6,171 bases of DNA from Eggerthellaceae bacterium (GTDB taxonomy: Bacteria > Actinomycetota > Coriobacteriia > Coriobacteriales > Eggerthellaceae), in contig JAFXIM010000235.1 of assembly GCA_017533165.1 (NCBI GenBank), positions 1 through 6,171 on the forward strand, read 5' to 3'. The notes beneath the pieces are model-generated. The model saw nothing but the letters and a program-made list of their open reading frames with translations. It did no database searches and had not been told where the DNA came from. The position numbers and the translations under genes are program-made. Below, piece after piece: positions 1-4,805 of the stretch (within the stretch, counting starts at the first letter, position 1; each line of letters starts with the position of its first letter).

Positions 1-2
1 AT

Positions 3-491
3 TCCAGTGGTAATGTAGACTTGCTGCCTGCTGAGTCGGGTACCGTAGAGATGAGTCAGGGAGCTGTGATCGAGCAGAATATCAGGCTTAATATCCAGCG
101 GCTTAATAGCGTTTCCGTCCAGTTCGGTGTTTATTACCGGCAGAATTCCGGCACCGTTATCATGGAACTTTGGCGCGGTGACGGATTACTTCTTCAGCAG
201 AGCTACGATGCCGCAGATATACAGGAGGGAATGCTCCTTACCCTGTCTTCTGATAAGCCCATAGAGGATGTATATGATGTTCCGCTGACTATCCGCATCT
301 ATGGTGATTCCGAACCGGGGGCTGCCGTAACCCCGCTCATGAATACAACACAGCCTGCAAAGGACGGTTTCTCGCTTTATCTGAACGGCGAACAGGCGGA
401 GGTCGGCGCGGAACTGCTCGTGGCTGATTTCGATGGTCTTCATCGGGGCTTCCTTTCCCTATCTGGTATTAGTACCATAACTAACGAGTAA
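3..491 (+). CDS. Partial surface-glycan-type membrane protein, extracellular beta-rich domain (5' end outside window)
   Basis: The frame is open to the left edge (first whole codon at 3), so this is the 3' part of a longer gene; the TTG at 21 and ATG at 51 have no reason to be the true start. The residues alternate as in a beta-sandwich: a QNIRLNIQRLNSVSVQF strand, FGVYYRQNSGTVIMEL, then SYDAADIQEG, LTIRIYGDSEPGAAVTPL and FSLYLNGEQAE. From memory, this Q-x(n)-Y-R-N-S-G-T-V pattern is typical of the extracellular domain of polytopic proteins in O-antigen, capsule or teichoic-acid loci, normally followed by many membrane helices. Here none follows in frame: after about residue 130 the pattern is lost and the frame ends at TAA 489-491. 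Frame 1 over the same bases (421-477) reads as a hydrophobic stretch, so the 3' end may be frameshifted or cut by the junction with the ABC gene. Codon use (ATA, AAT, TTA) is more AT-leaning than in the next genes. Function is inferred only at family level. Confidence 0.55.
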   Translation, partial: SSGNVDLLPAESGTVEMSQGAVIEQNIRLNIQRLNSVSVQFGVYYRQNSGTVIMELWRGDGLLLQQSYDAADIQEGMLLTLSSDKPIEDVYDVPLTIRIYGDSEPGAAVTPLMNTTQPAKDGFSLYLNGEQAEVGAELLVADFDGLHRGFLSLSGISTITNE

Positions 492-545
492 CAATATAGT
501 GCTATTACCACATGAGCGCAAGAGGGGAATTTGGAGAAAAGCTGA
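480..545. other. Junction between the polysaccharide-type gene and a truncated ABC exporter
   Basis: Left of this stretch the coding style is that of the partial surface protein. Right of it, from about DLIRVFAFTYQNV (starting near 541), the sequence reads as the end of the last membrane helix of an ABC exporter. The ABC frame is closed by TAA at 478-480, so nothing upstream can supply the missing roughly 250-280 residues. The stretch is AT-richer than either flank. It holds a small perfect hairpin just upstream (TGGTA-TTAG-TACCA, 464-477) and a tandem CTGAT duplication (CTGATCTGATC, about 543-555). No insertion-sequence ends or target duplications were recognised. A recombination or deletion endpoint, an element boundary and an assembly chimera are all possible. 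Confidence 0.5.
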
Positions 546-1467
546 TCTGATCAGGGTTTTTGCGTTCACCTATCAAAATGTGAAGAACCAGTTTAATTTC
601 ATCAACACGGGTCTGCAGCGCTTCAACCGAGCCTTTGGCGACGCCAGCGGCATGACGGCGGTTCTGGATGAGCCGCGTTTGGTGGCCGATGCACCTGACG
701 CCAAGCCCTTGGTGGTGAGCGAAGGTGCCATCGACTTTGAAGGCATAAACTTTTGGTACACCGACGGTGGTGTGAAAACCCAGGTCTTCGACAACTTTGA
801 GTTGCACATTCCCGCAGGTCAGCGCATCGGTTTGGTGGGTATGAGCGGTGCAGGCAAGACCACGTTGACAAAGCTTTTGCTGGGTCTTGCCGACATTCAG
901 GAGGGTAAGATCCTGGTCGATGGGCAAAACGTGGCGGACATCACGCAGCAGAGCTTGCGACGCTCCATCGCGTACGTGCCACAGGAGGCGCTGCTGTTCC
1001 ACCGCACCATCGCGGAAAACATCGCCTACGGTCGTCCCGAGGCCACTATGGACGAGATTCGCGAGGCGGCACGCCAGGCCAATGCGCTTGAGTTTATCGA
1101 GAAGCTGCCGCAGGGCTTCGACACGGTGACGGGCGAGCGCGGCGTGAAGCTTTCGGGTGGCCAGCGCCAACGCGTGGCCATCGCACGTGCCATGTTGGCG
1201 GATGCGCCTATTCTGGTACTCGATGAAGCAACGAGCGCGCTCGATTCCGAAAGCGAGGCGCTGGTGCAGGATGCGCTGCGCAAGCTGATGGCAGGGCGTA
1301 CCTCTATCGTGGTGGCTCATCGCCTGTCGACGGTTGCAAGCCTTGATCGTATCGTGGTGCTGTCGAACGGTAAGATCGCAGAAGACGGTCCTCATGCTGA
1401 GCTGGTTCAGCAAAGCGGCGAATATGCCTCTCTTTGGAACAGGCAGACTGGCGCCTACGAGGAGTAG
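499..1467 (+). CDS. ABC exporter, N-terminally truncated: complete ATPase domain, membrane domain missing
   Basis: A 322-residue frame from a GTG at 499. Residues 18-62 match the end of the last transmembrane helix and the linker of a MsbA/type IV exporter (FTYQNVKNQF, RFNRAFGDASGMTAVLDEP). The ATPase domain is complete: Walker A GMSGAGKT at 114-121, Q-loop Q162, signature LSGGQ at 218-222, Walker B ILVLDE at 238-243, D-loop SALD at 246-249, switch His274 in AHRLST. Family half-transporters are usually about 570-600 residues, so nearly the whole membrane domain is absent. The GTG has no convincing Shine-Dalgarno sequence, and the frame is closed upstream by TAA at 478. The gene is therefore probably a non-functional remnant, although the intact ATPase motifs suggest recent truncation. 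No partner half-transporter lies beside it. A free-standing ATPase subunit is less likely, because the membrane-domain tail is still present. Confidence 0.85.
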   Translation: MLLPHERKRGIWRKADLIRVFAFTYQNVKNQFNFINTGLQRFNRAFGDASGMTAVLDEPRLVADAPDAKPLVVSEGAIDFEGINFWYTDGGVKTQVFDNFELHIPAGQRIGLVGMSGAGKTTLTKLLLGLADIQEGKILVDGQNVADITQQSLRRSIAYVPQEALLFHRTIAENIAYGRPEATMDEIREAARQANALEFIEKLPQGFDTVTGERGVKLSGGQRQRVAIARAMLADAPILVLDEATSALDSESEALVQDALRKLMAGRTSIVVAHRLSTVASLDRIVVLSNGKIAEDGPHAELVQQSGEYASLWNRQTGAYEE

Positions 1468-1485
1468 GGTAGGGGCTGGTTGCTT

Positions 1486-1494
1486 TGCTATACT
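1486..1494 (+). promoter_or_regulatory. Extended -10 promoter for the QueG-like gene
   Basis: TGC followed by TATACT (hexamer 1489-1494) fits an extended -10 element (TGn-TATAAT with one mismatch). No good -35 is seen 17 bases upstream, as is usual for extended -10 promoters. It lies 30 bases before the ATG at 1524, giving a leader of roughly 20 bases, and downstream of the ABC stop, so the QueG-like gene is likely transcribed on its own. The site is predicted from sequence only. Confidence 0.5.
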
Positions 1495-1523
1495 CTTCGC
1501 GACGTCGTTGATAGGGGGATCCA

Positions 1524-2585
1524 ATGAACGTTTCGGCTGCATGCGCAAAGCGTGACTTAACCAAGCGCGTGAAGATGAAGGCACTCGAGTTGGGGTTTGT
1601 GAAGGTGGGCGTGACCTCGGCAGATGATTTTGCCGAGCATGCTGATGAGCTCAGAAGCCGCGAGGATTACCAAGCTCGCTGGTGCGGTCCTAAGGGTACC
1701 AATTCCTTGTTGGCCGGCTGTTATCCGCGTGACTTGTTCCCAGAGGGCAAGAGCATGATCTGCCTGGTTCACTCGTACAGCGACGTGGACTTCCCAGAAA
1801 AGCTCAGCCAGCACATCGGGCGTGTGTACCTGAGCCGCAGTTACGTGCCCACGCAGGCACAACTTGCCGGTCGCCGCTTGCAGGCCTTCAAGGACTTCTT
1901 GGGCGAGCAGGGAATCTCGATTTACGAAGGCCCCGAAGAGCTGCCGGCTCGCGCCGCATGCTTCCGCGCGGGCGTTACTTCCTGGGGTCGCAACAACTTT
2001 GCGCGCACCGAGGAAAACGGCAGCTTCATCACTCTGTACGTGCTTTTGGTTGACGCCGAACTGGACATAGACGAGCCCACCGACCCCGAGGCGCCGGGCA
2101 ACAAATGTCCCGACAACTGCCGTCTTTGCATTGACGCTTGCCCGACTAAGGCCATGCAGGATACGGGTCGACTCGAGTGGACCAAGTGCGTGCTGTTCAA
2201 CGACCTGCGCGGCTGCGCGAACCTCGATCTTCGCGAGAACATCGGCGTGCGCATCCATGGCTGCGATGTGTGCCAGCTGGTCTGCCCGCGCAATGCAAAG
2301 GTTCTCGCGGCGCCCAAGAAGAAGGACCTGTTCCTCGAGGCCCTGGCTGAGGACTTCGATATGGAGAAGATCCTCACCCTGGATGACCAGTACTACGAAG
2401 ATGTGGTCAAGCCCGTCATGTACAACTACATTCGCGATCTCGAGGTGTTCCGCCGCAACGCTGCTGTTGCCTTGGGTAACTCCGGTGATCCGTCGCATCT
2501 GCCGGCACTTCGGAGCGCTCTCGAGAAAACGGAAGACGAGGTCACGCGCGACACGATTGCGTGGGCGATCGCCAAGCTGTCGTAG
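1524..2585 (+). CDS. QueG-like (epoxyqueuosine reductase family) double [4Fe-4S] protein
   Basis: A 353-residue protein. The ATG at 1524 is favoured by AGGGGG at 1513-1518, five bases upstream. Order of parts: a QueG-type N-terminal domain (about 10-180), a double ferredoxin domain (195-258), and a C-terminal HEAT-like segment (RRNAAVALGNSGDPSHLPAL, about 310-350). Iron-sulfur ligands are complete: C195-x3-C199-x2-C202-x3-CP, then C222, and C247-x2-C250-x3-CPRN. True QueG is a cobalamin-dependent enzyme that reduces epoxyqueuosine in tRNA to queuosine. Length and layout fit the family, but the active-site signature GRDYH is replaced by SRSYV (104-108), so the proposed acidic Asp is Ser106. 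The WxGKH/N motif reads WGRNN (154-158). It may therefore be a paralogue acting on another substrate, related to corrinoid reductases. It has its own promoter, and no other queuosine gene is in the window. Family is confident; the exact reaction is not. Confidence 0.85.
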   Translation: MNVSAACAKRDLTKRVKMKALELGFVKVGVTSADDFAEHADELRSREDYQARWCGPKGTNSLLAGCYPRDLFPEGKSMICLVHSYSDVDFPEKLSQHIGRVYLSRSYVPTQAQLAGRRLQAFKDFLGEQGISIYEGPEELPARAACFRAGVTSWGRNNFARTEENGSFITLYVLLVDAELDIDEPTDPEAPGNKCPDNCRLCIDACPTKAMQDTGRLEWTKCVLFNDLRGCANLDLRENIGVRIHGCDVCQLVCPRNAKVLAAPKKKDLFLEALAEDFDMEKILTLDDQYYEDVVKPVMYNYIRDLEVFRRNAAVALGNSGDPSHLPALRSALEKTEDEVTRDTIAWAIAKLS

Positions 2586-2611
2586 ATGACTTGATCGACA
2601 GGCTGTCGTAG
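2567..2611 (+). repeat. Imperfect 19-bp direct repeat, 26-bp period, across the stop of the QueG-like gene
   Basis: The 19 bases at 2567-2585, ending in the gene's stop codon, recur at 2593-2611 with two mismatches; the shared core is GCTGTCGTAG. The 26-bp offset is not a multiple of three and the second copy lies after the stop, so the protein is unchanged. It looks like an old local duplication of the 3' end. A weaker repeat, AGCTAGG(G)CGAT, occurs at 2610-2621 and 2679-2689. Confidence 0.7.
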
Positions 2612-2650
2612 CTAGGGCGATACGCGGCTGCGCGAGCTGGGTGGGCGTCA

Positions 2651-2670
2651 TGCCGCGCAGCATCGCGGCA
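2651..2670. terminator. GC-rich hairpin between convergent genes, possible weak terminator
   Basis: TGCCGCG (2651-2657) pairs perfectly with CGCGGCA (2664-2670) around a six-base loop. It sits between the 3' ends of the plus-strand QueG-like gene and the minus-strand GNAT gene, where a bidirectional terminator is expected. No T-run follows on either strand, so it is not a standard rho-independent terminator. Nothing else gene-like is seen in 2586-2692. Confidence 0.35.
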
Positions 2671-2697
2671 GCGTGAAAAGCTAGGCGATGCATTAGC

Positions 2698-2721
2698 GGC
2701 CGCAGCCCTGGCCGCAGCCCT
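2698..2721 (-). repeat. Two tandem 12-bp units at the end of the GNAT gene
   Basis: GGCCGCAGCCCT occurs twice back to back (2698-2709 and 2710-2721). Read on the minus strand in the GNAT frame, the units are TAG-GGC-TGC-GGC and CAG-GGC-TGC-GGC, followed by CGC and TAA (2693-2695). The units differ only in the first base of the leading codon, which is the stop in one and Gln in the other. Reading through the TAG would add GCGQGCGR. Confidence 0.85.
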
Positions 2722-3436
2722 ACATCCCCAGCTGTCTCTTCAGCTCGCCTGTGGTGGTGAGGTAGATGCAGCTTTCGTGGTCTGATGTGGTGACGAAGCA
2801 AAAACCCAAGCGCTCCGAATAGCGCGAGCCAGCTTGCGTGACGTTGTCGGTGACAACGGGCGTATCATCGCTTGTGATGGGGTCGTACGAGGCGAGCGCT
2901 TCTCGCAAAAGCGAGCGCGAAAGGCCGTTGCCGCGATGCTGCGAGTCGACCGCTATGCAAGAGAGAAACAAGGCGAAGGTGGGCGTTTTGTGGCGCTTAC
3001 CTTCGCCATTTTTATGGGCTAAACGAGGCACGCGCTCTTTTGGAGCGAGGCTGTTCTGGTGATCTTTTGGGGCGGGGTTGGTTCGGTGGTCTTTCGGCAT
3101 GAGGGTCTCAAAGGCGGGGATGTCCTCGGCCTTGAGCAAGGCGTCGTTGAAGGTGCCGGATATGATGCGCTCGAACATATCCATGCGTACGGGTAGCAGG
3201 TTGACAAAGCCCGCCAAAGTGCTGCCGCAAAAGGACGCCACCGTGCTGCGCGGATGTGCCTGATGCCATCGATAGGCCTCCTGAGCTGGAGTGATGAAAT
3301 CACGCGAGTAGTATTTTGCCTCGAGTTCCTCCATCTGCTCAAAGTGTGCGAAGGTGAGTTTTTCGCCGGTTTGCAAGGTGCAGGGGCGGGCGTCTTGGGC
3401 GCATCCGTGGTTGGAGAGCTGAGGGTTGGTGCTCAT
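2720..3436 (-). CDS. GNAT-family N-acetyltransferase with internal 9-residue repeats
   Basis: A 238-residue protein. The start at 3436 follows AGGAT in the 3' end of the upstream gene, seven bases away; the gap to that gene's TAG is three bases, so the two are probably translationally coupled. GNAT features are the N-terminal helix region EQMEELEAKYYSRDFIT (about 33-49), strand FCGSTLAGFVNLLPVRMD (69-86), and the acetyl-CoA-binding motif A, FLSCIAVDSQHRGNGLSRSL (158-177), whose loop Q166-x2-G169-x-G171 binds the pyrophosphate. The C-terminal part (YSERLGFCFV) fits the last strands. It would transfer an acetyl group to an amine; the substrate is unknown. Unusually, about 40 polar residues (113-150), including 9-residue repeats starting PKDHRTNPA, separate the N-terminal half from motif A, where related enzymes have a short loop. 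The TAG at 2720-2722 is followed in frame by eight Cys/Gly-rich codons and TAA. Family call strong, specificity unknown. Confidence 0.85.
   Translation of the reverse strand: MSTNPQLSNHGCAQDARPCTLQTGEKLTFAHFEQMEELEAKYYSRDFITPAQEAYRWHQAHPRSTVASFCGSTLAGFVNLLPVRMDMFERIISGTFNDALLKAEDIPAFETLMPKDHRTNPAPKDHQNSLAPKERVPRLAHKNGEGKRHKTPTFALFLSCIAVDSQHRGNGLSRSLLREALASYDPITSDDTPVVTDNVTQAGSRYSERLGFCFVTTSDHESCIYLTTTGELKRQLGM
3017..3097 (-). repeat. Three degenerate 27-bp tandem units inside the GNAT gene
   Basis: The GNAT protein reads PKDHRTNPA, PKDHQNSLA, PKERVPRLA at residues 114-140, followed by a weaker fourth unit HKNGEGKRH. In DNA these are 27-bp in-frame units; the first two match at 19 of 27 positions, and all three share an AAAGA/GAAAG-type core after the CC of the Pro codon. 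The array makes a basic, probably disordered loop before motif A. Units are divergent, so the expansion is old or under weak constraint. Confidence 0.75.
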
Positions 3437-3439
3437 AAG

Positions 3440-4024
3440 CTATCCTCGCGGGGTGATCAGCTTGCGCTTCAGCAAAATGGAGGCTGCGGTGTTGAAGGCC
3501 GCGTGCACGATGATGCACAGGAGGATGGAGCCTGTGAACAGGTAGAGCGCGCCGAATAGCATGCCGGTGGCAAACACGTACGCCAGCATGAGGGGTTTGC
3601 GCCAATATGCCACGTGCAGGACGGTGAAGAGCAGCGACGAGATCACGATGCCGCAGGGCTCGAGGAGGGCCAGGCGAAACAGCGCCTCTTCGCCGATGCC
3701 TGCTGCTATATAGATGGGGATGAAGTCGCGCTCTGAGAGCTGGTCGGCCAGATCCAGCATCTCCTTATTGTAGAAGTGGCTGTTCCCGAAGAATCGGTAG
3801 AGCGTGCCAGCGAAGAGCAAGGCTGCGACAAGCGTGATGAGCGCGGCAATGAGGGAGATCGGTACGCTTGCGCTCGCCCCTATGAGGGGAATAAGCCCGG
3901 GGAGGCTGCCGGCAGGATGGTTGGGCAGCACGAGGAAGATGTAGAGCGGGATGGCGGGTATGAGGAAGGCCAGCTCCGACAGGGTCATGACCAAGACCAG
4001 CTTGTTGTGAGAGAGGTTTTCCAT
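3440..4024 (-). CDS. CPBP-family intramembrane metalloprotease (CAAX protease / Abi type)
   Basis: A 194-residue, strongly hydrophobic protein. The ATG at 4024-4022 follows AAGGA at six bases. The family's three catalytic motifs are all present: E112-E113-x3-R117 in GIGEEALFRLAL, F133-x3-H137 in FTVLHVAYW, and H174-x3-N178 in IVHAAFNTAA. Hydrophobic segments lie at about 9-33, 45-72, 101-121, 125-141, 145-164 and 165-185. The family comprises metal-dependent or glutamate-dependent proteases of the membrane: the eukaryotic Rce1 trims prenylated proteins, and bacterial members include bacteriocin self-immunity proteins and CAAX-like processing enzymes. About 200 residues is normal for a small bacterial member. 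It is the first gene of a two-gene minus-strand operon with the GNAT gene three bases downstream. No bacteriocin or obvious substrate gene is near, so the role is open. Confidence 0.9.
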   Translation of the reverse strand: MENLSHNKLVLVMTLSELAFLIPAIPLYIFLVLPNHPAGSLPGLIPLIGASASVPISLIAALITLVAALLFAGTLYRFFGNSHFYNKEMLDLADQLSERDFIPIYIAAGIGEEALFRLALLEPCGIVISSLLFTVLHVAYWRKPLMLAYVFATGMLFGALYLFTGSILLCIIVHAAFNTAASILLKRKLITPRG

Positions 4025-4115
4025 GGCGCGTCCTTGCGGTTTGTTGCGATGGCTCGCGGGTTTGCGCTTGTCGGGGCGGCCCGTGGCGATCCCGCGCGGT
4101 TTTCGTTTGGAGACA

Positions 4116-4121
4116 AGTATA
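4116..4121 (-). promoter_or_regulatory. Possible -10 box for the CPBP-GNAT operon
   Basis: On the minus strand the sequence reads GGCATATACTTG; TATACT is one base off the -10 consensus. It lies 92 bases upstream of the CPBP start in the divergent intergenic stretch 4025-4180, giving a leader of about 85 bases. No convincing -35 was found, so confidence is modest. Confidence 0.35.
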
Positions 4122-4180
4122 TGCCAGGGACGTTGATGTTGTGAGCCTGGGAGGCTTTGACGCTATCATGGAGGTGACGC

Positions 4181-4528
4181 ATGACGTACTTAAGGAGCAT
4201 CCCATGGGTAGCACTGGGCATTTACGAATCTCGGGTTGCGGCATCTGCTGCGTCGGCTGCTTGTGCGGTGCCTGGCGAGTCCGGCGCGCTTCCCTTCGCC
4301 ACGCACGCCTCGCACGTCTGCGCCCCTGCCGCCTCCATCGCGTGCGACAAGCCCTCCAAGCCGCGCGTTGCCATCGTGGCCTGCCTCGACAGCCCTAACC
4401 CGCACATCGGCGAGCTGGAGGAGTACCGCAAGCTGTTCGAGGACGAAGGCTGCGCATGCTCGGTGTTCGATGCGCGTGAGCTGACCTTCGACGGGGAGCG
4501 GCTTGTTGGCCGACGGTTCTCTGGGTGA
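4181..4528 (+). pseudogene. 5' remnant of a glutathionylspermidine-synthase-like ATP-grasp gene
   Basis: The start is well supported: GGAGGTGA (4170-4177) precedes the ATG at 4181. The predicted product opens MTYLRSIPWVALGIYE, passes through an Ala/Cys/Pro-rich stretch (about 18-60), then reads PRVAIVACLDSPNPHIGELEEYRKLFEDEG and SVFDARELTFDGERL (about 61-106). This last part resembles the preATP-grasp region of circularly permuted ATP-grasp proteins (a VAIV strand, an E-x2-x2-FxxxG helix, a strand, DxRxLxxDGxxL). Such proteins are normally several times longer, ending in the ATP-grasp fold, which is absent. Removing one G from the GG at 4508-4509 gives the more natural continuation VADGSLGERARLD, pointing to a frameshift; even then homology fades and a stop comes before the tRNA gene. 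A short phrase in frame 1 (4543-4596, IVVGAQVKAGAVAAKRA then TAA) could be the original C-terminus after internal deletion. The family assignment is from pattern memory and is tentative. Confidence 0.5.
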
Positions 4529-4596
4529 GCGAGCGCGACTAGATCGTCGTTGGGGCGCAGGTGAAGGCGGGCGCGGTAGCGGCGAAAAGAGCCTAA

Positions 4597-4631
4597 GAAA
4601 ACAGAAAAGGCCAAGCGGTGAACGCCTGACC
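4597..4631 (-). terminator. Rho-independent terminator of the tRNA-Thr gene
   Basis: On the minus strand, GGTCAGGCG (4631-4623) pairs with CGCTTGGCC (4617-4609) around a five-base loop: nine pairs, two of them G-U. It is followed by TTTT, CTG and a second T-rich run (4608-4597). It begins 10 bases after the encoded CCA of the tRNA, the expected place for its terminator. Confidence 0.8.
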
Positions 4632-4640
4632 TGTAAATTC

Positions 4641-4716
4641 TGGAGCCGATGACCGGACTCGAACCGGTGACCTACGCATTACGAGTGCGTTGCTCTACCA
4701 ACTGAGCCACATCGGC
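4641..4716 (-). tRNA. tRNA-Thr, anticodon CGT
   Basis: A 76-nt cloverleaf on the minus strand. The acceptor GCCGATG pairs with CATCGGC; the D arm has GCTCAGTTGGTAGAGC; the anticodon stem ACGCA/TGCGT encloses the loop CTCGTAA, giving anticodon CGT (reads ACG, threonine). The variable loop is AGGTC; the T arm ACCGG-TTCGAGT-CCGGT is canonical. The discriminator base is T and CCA is encoded. It has its own promoter and terminator, so it is a single-gene unit. Confidence 0.97.
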
Positions 4717-4722
4717 ATGCAT

Positions 4723-4737
4723 GCGCTTCAAAGAAGC
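4723..4737 (-). other. Perfect hairpin in the tRNA 5' leader
   Basis: CGCTTC-TTT-GAAGCG on the minus strand: a six-base-pair perfect stem with a three-base loop, starting seven bases upstream of the mature tRNA 5' end and downstream of the -10 box. It would form in the precursor leader next to the RNase P cleavage site. It may be structural only. Confidence 0.5.
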
Positions 4738-4745
4738 GACAACAA

Positions 4746-4774
4746 AGTATACCTAAACCCTCAAAGCCGCGCAA
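4746..4774 (-). promoter_or_regulatory. Promoter of tRNA-Thr
   Basis: On the minus strand, TTGCGC (4774-4769) and TATACT (4751-4746) are separated by exactly 17 bases. The predicted start is near 4739, giving a leader of about 23 bases. The -10 box is near consensus and the -35 keeps the TTG. Confidence 0.7.
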
Positions 4775-4805
4775 GAGAGCGATCTGCCGGCTCTCGGGTT
4801 AACCC
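4775..4805 (-). terminator. Inverted repeats after the transporter gene, possible terminator
   Basis: Directly after the transporter stop is the perfect ten-base palindrome GGGTTAACCC (4796-4805). Next, GAGAGC (4795-4790 on the minus strand) pairs perfectly with GCTCTC (4780-4775) around a nine-base loop. Only TT follows before GC-rich sequence, so as a rho-independent terminator it is weak. It abuts the -35 of the tRNA promoter and could limit read-through into the tRNA gene. Confidence 0.4.

Noticed and set aside
464..484. Hairpin TGGTA-TTAG-TACCA and TTAGT/ACTAA arms near the first gene's end, considered as a terminator or recombinase site
   Set aside because: The stems are only five base pairs, AT-rich and without a T-run, and no second copy was found in the window.
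512..550. Mini-frame ATG at 512 (MSARGEFGEKLI, then TGA) which a 5-bp deletion in CTGATCTGATC would join to the ABC frame
   Set aside because: It is possible that the CTGAT duplication caused a frameshift, but these 12 codons do not resemble an exporter membrane domain, so no gene was called.
505..1584. A 359-codon minus-strand frame opposite the ABC gene
   Set aside because: No motif or start site of its own; it is an antisense shadow of the intact ATPase domain.
1557..2801. A 414-codon open frame on the minus strand opposite the QueG-like gene
   Set aside because: Its translation is Arg/His/Leu-rich with no recognisable domain, and it mirrors a plus-strand gene with complete Fe-S motifs. 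Long antisense frames are common in GC-rich genes.
3765..4244. A minus-strand 159-codon frame and a plus-strand 122-codon frame (3776-4144) over the CPBP gene
   Set aside because: Both overlap the protease gene, which carries all three catalytic motifs. Neither has a domain or a convincing ribosome site.
4641..4716. The tRNA-Thr 3' end as an attachment site for an integrated element
   Set aside because: I found no second copy of the tRNA 3' end sequence and no integrase in the window.
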